DNA of 64,000 nt, taken from NCBI RefSeq assembly GCF_028657905.1, contig NZ_CP117781.1:682001-746000 (forward strand), given 5' to 3'. The position numbers and the translations under genes are program-made. The notes under the pieces are model-generated. The model worked only from the letters and a program-made list of their open reading frames with translations. It did not search any database and was not told the origin of the DNA. The stretch comes from Burkholderia sp. FERM BP-3421 (GTDB taxonomy: Bacteria > Pseudomonadota > Gammaproteobacteria > Burkholderiales > Burkholderiaceae). Of the stretch, positions 33,801-42,307 are shown piece after piece (position 1 is the stretch's first letter; each line of letters starts with the position of its first letter).

Positions 33801-36800
33801 TGCGGCTCGGCGCGTCGCTCAAGCCCGATGCCGCGCCGGGCGGCGCGAGCGCGAGCGTCGACATCGCCTCGCGCGACATCCAGATCACCGCGGCCAATGC
33901 GCCTGCGCTCAACGGCTACCTGCAGATCGACGCCGGGCAGCTCGATGCGCTCGGCGCGGGCAGCCTGCTGATCGGCGGCACCCGCACGCAGACCCGCAGC
34001 GGCATCACGATCGACACGATCGCAAACAGCGTGGTGGTGTCGAACGACGCGAATTCGGCGCTGACCGGCCCGGAAATCCTGCTCGTCACCAAGACCGACG
34101 GCAGCGGCGTCGATCCGAATGCGGCGCGCGGGCTGGAGATCCAGTCGGGCAGCGTCGTGAAGGCAGCCGGCAGCTATCCGGCCGCGGCCGCGCAGCCGAT
34201 CACGATCGGCCGCGTCGCGGACGGCACGGCGGGCACGACGGCGGTCGCGGGCGACGGCGCGCTGCTGCGCGTATCGAACGGCGGACCGGCGCTGGTGACG
34301 CGCAGCAACGTGACGGGCGCGACGCCCGGCCTGCTGAAGGTCGGCGCGAATACGACACTGAACGGCGGTGCGTCGCTGACGCTCGATTCGTCGGGCGACC
34401 TGCGCGTCGATCCGAGCGCGCAACTGGCCGCGAAGGCGATCGCGGTGAACGGCTCGATCATCACCTTCACCAACGAACGCGGGGCCGGCGCGACGCAATT
34501 GCCGGGCTTCGTGATCGGGCCGGACACGCTTGCGCAGTTCGGCAATACCGATCAACTGACGCTGCGCAGCCGCGGCGCGATGCATTTCGCGGACAGCCTG
34601 AGCGTCACGTTCGGCAAGAGCGTCGACCTGAGTGCGGCCACTTTCGTCGGCAACGGCGGGGGCGTGACGCTCAACGGCCAGCGCGTCGTGCTGTCGAACG
34701 AACTCGGCGGCGCGGCGGCGGCCGGCGCGGCCGGCAGCGGCACGTTGACCGTGAACGCGCAGGAACTCGATTTCGGTGCCGGCGACAAGCGGCTGGCCGG
34801 CTTCGGCTCGGCCGTGTTCAACGCATCGTCGGGCATCGTCGGGCAGCAGAGCGGCAGCTTCGATTTCGGCGCGCTGCCGGTGACGATGAATGCGCCGGTG
34901 TATCTGGCGGACAGCGGTTCGTCGCAACGCATCGTGACGACGGGCGCGCTCAATCTGAATGCACAGGCCGGAACGGCGCTCACGCGCACCGTGCTCGGCG
35001 GACAATTGTCGTTCACGGGCGGCACGCTCAGCGACAACGGCGCGCAACTGCTCGCGCCGTCCGGCAACCTGAGCCTGCGCGCGACGGCGGGCGACCTCAC
35101 GATCGGCGCGGGCTCGCTGGTCGGCGTGGCCGGCGTGACGGTGCCGTTCTACGACGTGAATGCATACGGCCCGGCCGGCGCGATCGCATTGAATGCGGAC
35201 CAGGGCGCGATTCGCGTCGCGAGCGGCGCGACGCTCGACTTCTCGGGCGCGCAGGGCGGCGGGGCGGCGGGCAGCCTGGCGGTCAGCGCGCCGAAGCAGG
35301 CGGCGACGCTCGCCGGCACGCTCAAGGGCGGCGCGGCGAAGGGCTATCGCGGCGGCGCGTTCACGCTCGACACGGGCGCGGCGGCCGATCTCGACGGCCT
35401 CGCACGCCTGCTCGCCACGAGCGGCGTGACGGACACGATCAACGTGCGCAGCCGCGGCGGCAATCTGGTGCTGTCGCAAGGCAACACGCTGGCCGCCCGC
35501 GTGGTCGGATTGACGGCCGACGGCGGCGCGGGCGGACAGAACCCGGGCCAGGGCAATGTGCGGGTGCTGGGCACGATCGACGCATCGGGCGCGGCGGGCG
35601 GCAATATCGTGCTGTACGGCAAGAGCGGCGTGGATATCGAAGGCACGCTGCGCGCGGCCGGCAGCGATCCGAAGCAGCGCGGCGGTACGGTGCAGATCGG
35701 TACGACCGGGCAGCCCGACACGGTGGGCGGCGTCGTGCAGCTGAACCCGGCCTATGGCTACGAGAACGTGTCGGCGGCGAATTCCGGCGCGATCACGCTC
35801 GGCCCGAGCGCGCTGATCGATGTGTCGGGCGGGACGGCGGGCGGCTTGTCGGGCGGTACGGTAGGCTTCCGCGCGCCGCTGCTCGCGAATGGCGACGTCA
35901 ACGTGACGGCCGCGTCCGGCGCGCGCATCGCGGGCTCGCGCGACACCGGGCTCGAAGCGTATGCGGTGTGGAGCACGACCGACCCGGGCTCGGGACCGAA
36001 GCACTTCGACGGCGTGGTCGATCCGGCCGGCTGGTACGATCGTTTCGGCAGGCTGGTCGCGGGCACCTTCACCGATGCGACCGGCAAGACCACGGTGTAC
36101 ACGCCGCAAAAGGCGGACGGCACGCCCGCGAGCATGACCGACGCGCAGGTGAAGCAGGCGTTGCAGAGCGGCTTCTTCACGCCCTCGGCGGCGAACGCCG
36201 ATCACCAGAGCTTCTACGGCTACCTGAACGGCGATGCGACCAAGGCCGTGCCGGGCACGGTGATGGGCTTCGTGCAGAAGCCGGGCTTCACGTTCGAGAA
36301 CCGCTTCGCCGGGATCGACAATTTCCACGCGCGTCCGGGCGTCGAGCTGCTCAATCCGAGCGCGGCCGTGAACGGCGGCGACATCCTGGTGCAGACCAAC
36401 TGGAACCTCGGCGCGGGCGCGTCGGCGGCCAACCTCGCCTATCGCTACCGCGGGCAGGGGCCCGTCGTCACGCTGAGCGCGGTGGACGACGTGAAGGTCA
36501 ACGCGAGCCTGACCGACGGCTTCTTCCAGATCGCGAACCCGACGCAGCCGGGCCTCAAGACCGTGTCGATCGTCACGACGATCACGCCGCCGAAGCCGGC
36601 GAGCTTCACGCAGGCGTATCAGTCGTTCGCGCTGAATCCGCATTACGTGCCTGGCTGTAATCCTGCGACGGCGGGCTACTGCTATCCGAAGTACGGCGGC
36701 TACGACAGCCCGACTTTCAAGTTGCAGCAGTGGATGAGTGCGCCCGCGGCGCGCAATCAGTTCGCGGTCAATGCGCCGGCCGATCAGGTTGCTCAATACT

Positions 36801-39800
36801 ACGGCCTCTACCAGACCTACGTCAGTGATCTGTTTTCGGTGGTCGGCGGGCCGACGAGGTCCTTGCTGATCACTCCCAACTACGTGAACGTCGCGCCGGT
36901 GAAGGGGCAGCCGGTACTGACGACGCGCGCGCCGACCGCCGCCGACATGCAGGCGAATCCGAACGCGTGGCTGGTCTACGAGGCGGCATATCGGCGTTAC
37001 GTGCAGGATCTGGCGACGTGGACCAGCCAGATTGGATCCGATGGCCTGGCCAACAGCCGGCACCCGTACAACATCGCGCCGCTGACGGCTCCGCCCGCGG
37101 TGCTGACGGCGCTGATCCAGCCCGGCACGATCACCACGCAGATCACGACGGGTACGCCCGCGCCGGTCGACAACACGCCGGCGCCCGTCGCGCGGCCGGA
37201 CAACCCGCTGCCCTTGCTGAGCGCCGCGCTCAATGGCGGTGGCGGCGCGTCGTTCCGGCTGGTGGCCGGCGCGGATCCGACCAGCGCGAATCCGCTCGCG
37301 CTGCAACCGACGGGCGCGAGCGGCGACATCCTGGTCGACGGTCACCAGTCGCATCGGATGACGACCGATGGCCATTTCACCTACAACGATCCGAACAGCC
37401 GCGCGATCGTCGCGCCGACGCTGATCCGCACCAATACCGGTTCGATCGATCTCGCGGCGGCGCGTGACATCTCGCTGCTCGATACGGTCGCGCCGGGCGC
37501 GATCTATACGGCCGGCGCGGCCGCGCCCGGCGCGCCGGTGGGGACGACGTCGCTGATCGCCTCGGGCGGCAACGACCGGACGCCGAGCGGCCAGCCGAAT
37601 TTCATGCTGACGCCTGCTGTCAACCCGCAGGGCGCGGGGGACGTCACGATCCGCGCGCAGCGCGACGTGACGGGGGGCGTCGGCACGGTCGACGTGGACG
37701 GCTCGGTGACCGGTACAGCGGGCGCCGGCATGAGCCAGTTCTGGTGGCCGTGGATGCAGCTCGGCAATACCTATGATGCGCAAGGCAACATCACGCAGAC
37801 CTCCATCAACTACGGCGCGTTCGATCAGGGCGTGTTGAGCGCGGGCGGCAACGTCTCGGTGTCGGCCGGCGGCAACGTGACGAATCTCGCGGTCTCGCTG
37901 CCGACCACCTGGTACAAGGCGTCCGGCGCGCTCAACGTGATCGGCGGCGGCAATCTCGACGTGCGCGCGGGCGGCGACATCCTGGGCGGCGATTATTTCG
38001 TCGCGAACGGTTCGGGCACGATCACGGCGGGCGGCAGGCTCGGCGCGAGCACGCAGCATCTGTTCGTGGGCACGCGGGATGCCGGACCGATGGCGACGAT
38101 CCTCGCGACGCAGAACGGCGTGCTGGACGTCAGCGCGCGGACGGGGGCCGACATCGGCGGCATATTCAACCCGTCCTATCTTTCCTCGGGGCTGGCGCTT
38201 GGCGCTTACCATATTCCGGGCCTTCAGTCGGTTTCGCTCAAGGTGGATTCCCAATCCTATTCGCCGACGTCGGCCGTGAAGGTGCTCACGTCGGCCGGCA
38301 ACCTGACCTATGGCGGCGCGCAGGGCGGGAACGGGGCGCCGAACCTGTCGAGCCCGACCGTCGTGGGGGCAGCGGGGGCCGGCGTGGAGGGAATGGCGGC
38401 TGAAGTGTTGCCCGCATCGTTGGGTTTCACGGCCTTGTCGGGAAGCATGGCGATCGGTGCGCCGGGACAGACTTATCCGTCCGCGAATGGGCAATTGAAT
38501 CTTCTTGCAAACGGTACCTTGACGTTTGCCGATCCCGCCCGGTGGGGTGGTTGGATCTCGTTCGGCATGTCCGACGGCGATGCGTCGTGGTTGCCGTCGC
38601 CGACGCTTCCGCTGGCGAGTTTCGTGGGCGTTCCACCGGCCGTCAATTACTTCAGTATCGTGTCGAACAAGCAGCACGCCGGCATTCCCTTGCATCAAGG
38701 TGACACGACGCCAGTACGGATCTACAGCAACCAGGGCAGTATCGTGACGGGGATGCCGGGTGCAAACGGCATCTATCAGAATCTGCTGGCGCTGATCGTG
38801 GGCAAGGCTGCACAAATCTATGCAGGCGGCGATATCGTCAATCTCGCGTTGAGCGGGCAGAACCTGCGACAAAGCGACGTGACCCGGATCGTCGCGGGAG
38901 GCGATATCTTCGACCTTGCGCCCACCTCGATCCTGAGCCTCACGACAAGCGACGCCGTGCCGTCGATCGTACTCGGCGGCCCCGGCACGCTCGATATCCA
39001 GGCCGGCGGGAACCTGGGGCCGTTCATCGGCCAACTGACCGCGCCGGGCACACTGCTGGGCATCAATACGGTCGGCAATACGAAGAATCCGTATCTGCCG
39101 CATGAAAGCGCGCAGGTCCAGATCGGTTTCGGCGTCGGCCCGGGCGCGGACTACGCGAGCTTCATCACGCGCTACGTCGACCCGGCGAACGCGCGTCCGG
39201 CCGGCGTACCGGACACGACGCCCGCGCTCGTCACGTTCATGGAGCGCTATGTCGCCGGGCAGGCGTTCGACACGGGTCTCGTGGCGGACCAGCCTGCCAT
39301 CACGCTGACGTCCGACCAAGCCTGGACCCAGTTCCGCGCATTGCCGCCCGCCGTCCAGCAGATCTTCGCGCGGCAGGTGCTGTTCAGCGTGCTGGCGTCG
39401 GTCGGGGCGGACTACAACAACGCGGCGAGCCCGTATTACCAGCAGTACGCGCGCGGCTACCAGGCGATCGGCACGCTGTTCCCCGCGTCGCTCGGCTATA
39501 CGTCGAACACGGGCGGCCCGACCACGCCGGTCACCACCGGCAACCTCGACATCCGCAACACCACGATCCAGACCCAGCAGGGTGGCGACATCACGATCGT
39601 CGGGCCGGGCGGGCAGGCGCTGATCGGCAGCAGCAGCGCGCCGCCGGGCGGCGCGAACGCCGGCAAGATGGGGATCATCGCGCTCGAGAAGGGCGCGGTG
39701 AACGTCTACACGGACCAGAGCATGCTGCTCGCGCAGAGCCGGATCTTCACCGAGCAGGGCGGCGACATGACGCTCTGGAGCGCGAACGGCGACATCAACG

Positions 39801-40273
39801 GCGGCAAGGGCTCGAAGTCGGTCGCCGATATCCCGCCGCCGCTCTATACCTGCGACCGCAACCAATACTGCCTGCTCGATGCGCGCGGCGTCGTCACCGG
39901 CGCGGGGATCGCGTCGCTGCAGACGGTGACGGGCGGGCCGCTCGGCACCGTGAACCTGATCGCGCCGCACGGCACGGTCGACGCGGGCGACGCGGGGATC
40001 CGCGCCGGCAACCTGAATGTCGCCGCGCTGCGCGTGGTGAACGCGGACAACATCCAGGTGCAGGGCACGGCGACCGGGATTCCGGTCATGCAGTCGGTGA
40101 ACACCGGCGCGCTGACCGCGGCGAGCGCGGCGGCGTCGGCGGCCGGCAAGATGGCGCAGGACGCGGTGAACGGCAACGCATCGGGCGGCGCGCAGCGCCG
40201 TTGGGTCATCTCGGCCTCGGTCGAGAGTTTCGGCGGCGACTCGGACGATCCGAAGCGTCATCGCAAGCTGTAA
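27860..40273 (+). CDS. pdtA: Giant two-partner-secretion exoprotein (TpsA, PdtA-like, FHA family)
   Basis: A 4,137-residue secreted beta-helix protein, the largest gene of the window. The N-terminus has a long basic signal ending in ATHAHAQ (about residue 44). A low-complexity QQ/AA stretch follows, then the TPS secretion domain (about 95-260) with NLPTQSVDGRGG, NFDQSGG and INRDGILFG, a variant of the NPNGI motif. The body is made of beta-helix repeats rich in Gly, Ala, Thr and Asn. The C-terminal ~1,200 residues resemble the DUF3739 region of FHA-like proteins, and its only cysteines sit there (CNPATAGYC, YTCDRNQYC). ATG 27860 follows AGGA; an in-frame extension to 27761 lacks a ribosome site. 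Partner TpsB is pdtB at 47159. Size and neighbours match P. aeruginosa PdtA, which is made under phosphate limitation. Confidence 0.92.
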   Translation: MRARVTRQARPFSRRSPRPLSVRPLCQAVAVMVAVSAATHAHAQAMMNLGQVGARMGAPGAAGGAGMPGMPSVGVSPQQALQASQPSIVNLARAAQGIAAQMAAQQAAAAAAAAQPSTVPNGLAIGGLQVAPGAIANSALWQNANLPTQSVDGRGGVTVDVKQTGQSAVLTWQTMNVGRQTTLNFDQSGGTQANGANNWAVLNRVADPSGLPSQILGSVKAQGSVFVINRDGILFGAGSQVNVHSLVASSLDFLNMTNTLKPTAADIAASNQQFFNQLGGLRGTPVSNATTGALGLANGVALSSAGQYVKSGDVTIERGASISTHANGTATDGGFVLIAAPNVTNAGAITTGSGQAILAAGIGVGFDSTTSPALVPRLTGSLTLNGQDVTPTGTLVNTGIVQADKGYVNLLGSRVRQDGVVGVTTGVSNPGAISISTADEWGAYRPDGTLDSPYQQTSSTQTPSYLRAGVLSFGPGSVTTILPDANGGTATSGPNGTFSPGSISLLTRGILMQPDALIEAPGATVSAIALTSQSVRQTAADSAVAPGRIYLDRGATIDVSGLADVQLPAASALLTVARIGQNELADSPLLRNSFLFTLKNVVVDSTLTGTNADGLAWVGSPILNLSGLVSLMPRSVNQLLTNGGTITLAGDQVMTAQGSSLNLNGGYVHYLGGTLNTTRLIDANGAIVPIGQANPYTRYVGIAGQFVESHPRWQVNTVWYNPLLTGGAYQADYIAGGNAGTLNVFAAQAAALDGAVSAQAFAGARQVQGSSQPVGGTFALGAAAVAGSASSSGNFSYFDGQHGGIVVRDHAAPLADLLPGFGAATPLAALSGAGYDNVLAWTTLSTDMIRNAGFSNVSAGLDTVSGTQILVPQGSQLRVQPGGSIAFSASVRAPIAVLGDLIAPGGKISLSMRNPTGVLDGDTPQNITIGPRATVSAAGQWVNNALPPVGPSATTGLAGTQFINGGSISISVDSKLNNATKLDTSGSVVLQPGSVLDVSSGGVMQADGTLLMTDGIARGQGGSITLSTYASLFNGDGKFPAAQPVGGKIVLGGTLRGAGLAGGGALTLHGLGFLVGDGAAPAWATVLPAEFFSTQGFGQYVLNAVYDAGIAPGTTVRVTQRNLLPDASALQHAATGSDLNTGGLTTVGTLDAYHRQPTSLTMTGGEWLNWVPATDPANPGTPQALPAYPGVTGGVTLAEGASIIADPGAAVRLGSPAQVTVLGSIVAPGGSIVLSADSSKASPATSAGQVSLSSGYFSPSHSVWLGSNAVLDAQGVALANPFSLPQQIGATVVVPQTGKVLAGGSVILSDLTGSVVAQPGSRIDVSGSAARFDQLQADGTYRNQPVWSDAGTLTLRAGSGLFFNSTLAAQGGASGAQGGTVTVLPFATTPINVLMPGGQTITAKGAQALLVQQSGVILPDATRPGAVLGGGANGMLRFSLDTIADSGVSTLVLGNAAPANPNLATPIAFAGNIDLTLANALILNTPQLVALPSGATGLPALTAGTRAVGAPTVTLNAPYVALSGSGVTPNALQPVAALGDGTLNVNARFIDVQNQLQLNRFARANLTSSGDIRLSSLAANGTGLRSGLLYSAGDLTLSAANVYPASGSTFVIDAVGPTDASTGKPAPTTVTFRSNGAGDVPLSAGGSLLVDATRIVQAGVVRAPSGSVVLGVDDPTDKSTQALFGGAPLTATQSVTLAPGSITSVSNGGRVLPYGVTVDGTQWQYNPLGVPNVADVTAPPAKLIRVSGAQVDLQSGATIDLTGGGDLRAIEWVPGTGGSRDLLARYNVSYATNAAGAVVPVNPGAADVYAILPGYAAPVAAYDPVFAQITQPSAASSTGASARIGVGQAGAGAMVGQAVYLQGVPGLAAGVYTLLPAKYATLPGAFRVVAQGATPAVGMAGVLPDGSALVAGYQVNALSGSRSATPTQFIVQSGPAWQQYSQYNATSANTFFAQQATKSGSTQPALPRDAGQLVLAATQALRLGASLKPDAAPGGASASVDIASRDIQITAANAPALNGYLQIDAGQLDALGAGSLLIGGTRTQTRSGITIDTIANSVVVSNDANSALTGPEILLVTKTDGSGVDPNAARGLEIQSGSVVKAAGSYPAAAAQPITIGRVADGTAGTTAVAGDGALLRVSNGGPALVTRSNVTGATPGLLKVGANTTLNGGASLTLDSSGDLRVDPSAQLAAKAIAVNGSIITFTNERGAGATQLPGFVIGPDTLAQFGNTDQLTLRSRGAMHFADSLSVTFGKSVDLSAATFVGNGGGVTLNGQRVVLSNELGGAAAAGAAGSGTLTVNAQELDFGAGDKRLAGFGSAVFNASSGIVGQQSGSFDFGALPVTMNAPVYLADSGSSQRIVTTGALNLNAQAGTALTRTVLGGQLSFTGGTLSDNGAQLLAPSGNLSLRATAGDLTIGAGSLVGVAGVTVPFYDVNAYGPAGAIALNADQGAIRVASGATLDFSGAQGGGAAGSLAVSAPKQAATLAGTLKGGAAKGYRGGAFTLDTGAAADLDGLARLLATSGVTDTINVRSRGGNLVLSQGNTLAARVVGLTADGGAGGQNPGQGNVRVLGTIDASGAAGGNIVLYGKSGVDIEGTLRAAGSDPKQRGGTVQIGTTGQPDTVGGVVQLNPAYGYENVSAANSGAITLGPSALIDVSGGTAGGLSGGTVGFRAPLLANGDVNVTAASGARIAGSRDTGLEAYAVWSTTDPGSGPKHFDGVVDPAGWYDRFGRLVAGTFTDATGKTTVYTPQKADGTPASMTDAQVKQALQSGFFTPSAANADHQSFYGYLNGDATKAVPGTVMGFVQKPGFTFENRFAGIDNFHARPGVELLNPSAAVNGGDILVQTNWNLGAGASAANLAYRYRGQGPVVTLSAVDDVKVNASLTDGFFQIANPTQPGLKTVSIVTTITPPKPASFTQAYQSFALNPHYVPGCNPATAGYCYPKYGGYDSPTFKLQQWMSAPAARNQFAVNAPADQVAQYYGLYQTYVSDLFSVVGGPTRSLLITPNYVNVAPVKGQPVLTTRAPTAADMQANPNAWLVYEAAYRRYVQDLATWTSQIGSDGLANSRHPYNIAPLTAPPAVLTALIQPGTITTQITTGTPAPVDNTPAPVARPDNPLPLLSAALNGGGGASFRLVAGADPTSANPLALQPTGASGDILVDGHQSHRMTTDGHFTYNDPNSRAIVAPTLIRTNTGSIDLAAARDISLLDTVAPGAIYTAGAAAPGAPVGTTSLIASGGNDRTPSGQPNFMLTPAVNPQGAGDVTIRAQRDVTGGVGTVDVDGSVTGTAGAGMSQFWWPWMQLGNTYDAQGNITQTSINYGAFDQGVLSAGGNVSVSAGGNVTNLAVSLPTTWYKASGALNVIGGGNLDVRAGGDILGGDYFVANGSGTITAGGRLGASTQHLFVGTRDAGPMATILATQNGVLDVSARTGADIGGIFNPSYLSSGLALGAYHIPGLQSVSLKVDSQSYSPTSAVKVLTSAGNLTYGGAQGGNGAPNLSSPTVVGAAGAGVEGMAAEVLPASLGFTALSGSMAIGAPGQTYPSANGQLNLLANGTLTFADPARWGGWISFGMSDGDASWLPSPTLPLASFVGVPPAVNYFSIVSNKQHAGIPLHQGDTTPVRIYSNQGSIVTGMPGANGIYQNLLALIVGKAAQIYAGGDIVNLALSGQNLRQSDVTRIVAGGDIFDLAPTSILSLTTSDAVPSIVLGGPGTLDIQAGGNLGPFIGQLTAPGTLLGINTVGNTKNPYLPHESAQVQIGFGVGPGADYASFITRYVDPANARPAGVPDTTPALVTFMERYVAGQAFDTGLVADQPAITLTSDQAWTQFRALPPAVQQIFARQVLFSVLASVGADYNNAASPYYQQYARGYQAIGTLFPASLGYTSNTGGPTTPVTTGNLDIRNTTIQTQQGGDITIVGPGGQALIGSSSAPPGGANAGKMGIIALEKGAVNVYTDQSMLLAQSRIFTEQGGDMTLWSANGDINGGKGSKSVADIPPPLYTCDRNQYCLLDARGVVTGAGIASLQTVTGGPLGTVNLIAPHGTVDAGDAGIRAGNLNVAALRVVNADNIQVQGTATGIPVMQSVNTGALTAASAAASAAGKMAQDAVNGNASGGAQRRWVISASVESFGGDSDDPKRHRKL

Positions 40274-40303
40274 ATGCAATGCAACACAGGGAGAACACCC
40301 GAC

Positions 40304-41428
40304 GTGGAACTGATCCAGGAACGCGAGGCGGCATCGATCGATGCCGACGATCACGCACCGTTGTTGAATGTGCAGGAAACGGGCCGCTTCGTTGCGCTGC
40401 TCGAGGCGCTGCAGTGCACGCTCGCGCTGAGCCGGCGTCCGACCGGCGTCGCGCTGCTCGGCGTCGAGCAGGGCGCGCCGACCTTGTCCGCCTGCCTGCT
40501 GCCGCGCTCGATGGGCCTCGCGGTCGCGCCGGACCGGCTCGCGATCGCGACGCAAAAGGAGCTGATGGTGTTCGCGAACGTGCGCGGGATCGCCGGCAGC
40601 TATCCGCCGCGTCCGGACTACTACGACGCGATCTACGCGCCGCGCACCATGCATTTCACGGGCTACTGCGACCTGCACGACATGGCGTTCAACCAGCAGA
40701 CGATGGTGGCCGTGAATACCGCGTACTCGTGCCTGTGCGCGATCGACGGCCACTTCAACTTCACGCCGATCTGGCAGCCGCCGTTCATCAGCAGCTTCGG
40801 TCCGGGCGATCGCTGCCATCTGAACGGCATGGCGTTCCACGACGGCAAGGTGCACTATGCGACCGCGCTCGGCGCGACCGACGAACCGGGCGCGTGGCGC
40901 GCCGGCATGGCGAGCGGCGGCATCGTGATGGAAGTGCCGTCCGGCCGGATCGTCGCGAGTGGGATGTCGATGCCGCATTCGCCGCGCGTGATCGACGGCC
41001 GGCTGTTCGTGCTCGAAGGCGGACGCGGACAGGTGCTGACGATCGATCCCGCGACCGGCGCGAAGACCGTGGTGGCGAAACTGCCGGGATTCACGCACGG
41101 GTTGGCGGAATATCGCGGCGTGCTGTTCGTCGGATTGTCGAAACTGCGCATGCGCCGCGGCCCGCAGGGGCTGCCGATCGAGCAGGACGGCGAACTGGTC
41201 GCGGGCGTGGCGGCGCTCGATGTGCGCAACGGCGAGGTGCTGGGCACCCTCCAGTTCCACAACGGCATTTCCGAAGTGTTCGACGTGCAGGTGATTCCGG
41301 GTGTGCGGCGGGCGGAAATCCTGTCGCCGATGGAGTGGATGCGCACCACGAGCGTCGTGACGATGCAGGGCGGGATGTGGGATCTCGACGATGCGGACGA
41401 TGAAAATGGAGAAGCGCATGCGGCATGA
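40304..41428 (+). CDS. TIGR03032-family protein (beta-propeller-like, function unknown)
   Basis: A 374-residue cytoplasmic protein of the TIGR03032 (DUF4915) family. Signature stretches are HFTGYCDLHDMAFNQQTMVA, NTAYSCLCAIDGHFNFTPIW, PPFISSFGPGDRCHLNGMAF and SGMSMPHSPRVIDGRLFVLE. The repeating strand-turn pattern suggests a six- or seven-bladed propeller. A GTG at 40304 follows AGGGAGA at normal distance; an ATG at 40274 directly after pdtA has no ribosome site. It sits 30 bases after pdtA and overlaps cysC, so it is likely in the pdtA transcript. Family members often neighbour large repeat proteins and sulfotransferases; a role in modifying the exoprotein is a guess. Confidence 0.88.
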   Translation: MELIQEREAASIDADDHAPLLNVQETGRFVALLEALQCTLALSRRPTGVALLGVEQGAPTLSACLLPRSMGLAVAPDRLAIATQKELMVFANVRGIAGSYPPRPDYYDAIYAPRTMHFTGYCDLHDMAFNQQTMVAVNTAYSCLCAIDGHFNFTPIWQPPFISSFGPGDRCHLNGMAFHDGKVHYATALGATDEPGAWRAGMASGGIVMEVPSGRIVASGMSMPHSPRVIDGRLFVLEGGRGQVLTIDPATGAKTVVAKLPGFTHGLAEYRGVLFVGLSKLRMRRGPQGLPIEQDGELVAGVAALDVRNGEVLGTLQFHNGISEVFDVQVIPGVRRAEILSPMEWMRTTSVVTMQGGMWDLDDADDENGEAHAA

Positions 41429-42002
41429 CGCGCTGCAGGTCGTCCATGCGTTGCCGGCGCGGGTGGTCGCGCGGCAGCCGGGCGCGGTGGTGTGGCTGAC
41501 CGGATTGTCGGGCGCGGGCAAGTCGACGCTCGCCTACGGCGCGCAGCGCGCGCTGCGGCAGACCGGCCGCAACGCCTACGTGCTCGACGGCGATCGCTTG
41601 CGGAGCGGCTTGAACCGCGATCTGGGATTCAGCCTGGCCGACCGTCGCGAGAACGTGCGGCGGGTCGGCGAGGTGGCGGCGATGATGGCGGAGGCCGGAT
41701 CGATCACGCTGGTCGCGCTGATCTCGCCGCTGCGCGCCGGGCGCGACGAGGCGCGTAGGCTCATTCCGCAGGCGTTTCACGAGGTGTACGTGAAGGCGAG
41801 CCTTGCCGTGTGCGAGGCGCGCGATCCGAAGGGGCTGTATCGACGTGCGCGCATGGGCGAGATCGCGGAATTCACCGGGGTCTCGTCACCCTACGAAGTG
41901 CCGGAGGCCGTCGAATTGGTGGTGGAAACCGAGCGGCAAAGCGAGGAAGACGCGATTCGCATGGTGTTGCGCTATATCGAACGATGCGTACTCGGATGTT
42001 GA
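41418..42002 (+). CDS. cysC: Adenylylsulfate kinase (APS kinase)
   Basis: A 194-residue kinase that phosphorylates adenylyl sulfate to PAPS. The P-loop is GLSGAGKST (29-37); VLDGDRLRSGLNRDLGFS, ISPLRAGRDEARR and DPKGLYRRARMGEIAEFTG are the diagnostic APS-kinase motifs, so it should be active. ATG 41418 lies after GGAGAAGCGC and overlaps the TIGR03032 gene by 11 bases. There is no ATP sulfurylase, PAPS reductase or sulfotransferase nearby. Cysteine synthesis in Burkholderia generally uses APS reduction, so PAPS from this gene is more likely for sulfation of a product of this locus; that is inference. Confidence 0.93.
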   Translation: MRHDALQVVHALPARVVARQPGAVVWLTGLSGAGKSTLAYGAQRALRQTGRNAYVLDGDRLRSGLNRDLGFSLADRRENVRRVGEVAAMMAEAGSITLVALISPLRAGRDEARRLIPQAFHEVYVKASLAVCEARDPKGLYRRARMGEIAEFTGVSSPYEVPEAVELVVETERQSEEDAIRMVLRYIERCVLGC

Positions 42003-42307
42003 CGTCGAATAGATCGCATCGAGCGGTATCGTCATCGAAATAGCGGATTCGGGATGCCGTGCGAGCGCGCATGCGGCCGAGCCTGAATCCAGCGCTCGCG
42101 AGGTCTTCGTCCGTGTCATGAAAATCAAGCGTTTCAATGATTTTCAAAATAAAAAGTTACGCACATTAAGTTGTTAAACGGCCTCCTTTTATTCACGTAC
42201 ATTTAATCCAGTAATTTAGAATTAACCACTATATTGACCACGCAGTCCACAAAGAGGGCTGTCTGTAATCCGTACTTTCCCAATTGGACTTTCCACAAGG
42301 AATTGCG
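42003..42307 (+). other. Promoter region of the PstS/LapA-like genes
   Basis: The last 200 bases (about 42115-42300) are distinctly AT-rich and precede the first PstS-like gene. GTGTCAT at 42113-42119 resembles one PhoB half-site, but no second half-site follows at 11 bases. A GGAATTG ribosome site precedes the ATG at 42308. Confidence 0.4.

Noticed and set aside
30812..41521. A 3,569-codon open frame on the minus strand opposite pdtA
   Set aside because: Composition is Arg/His/Ala-rich as expected for the antisense of a GC-biased coding region; no family motif; the plus-strand exoprotein explains the openness.
42003..42307. Canonical Pho box upstream of the PstS-like genes
   Set aside because: A single GTGTCAT half-site exists but no second half-site at 11-base spacing.
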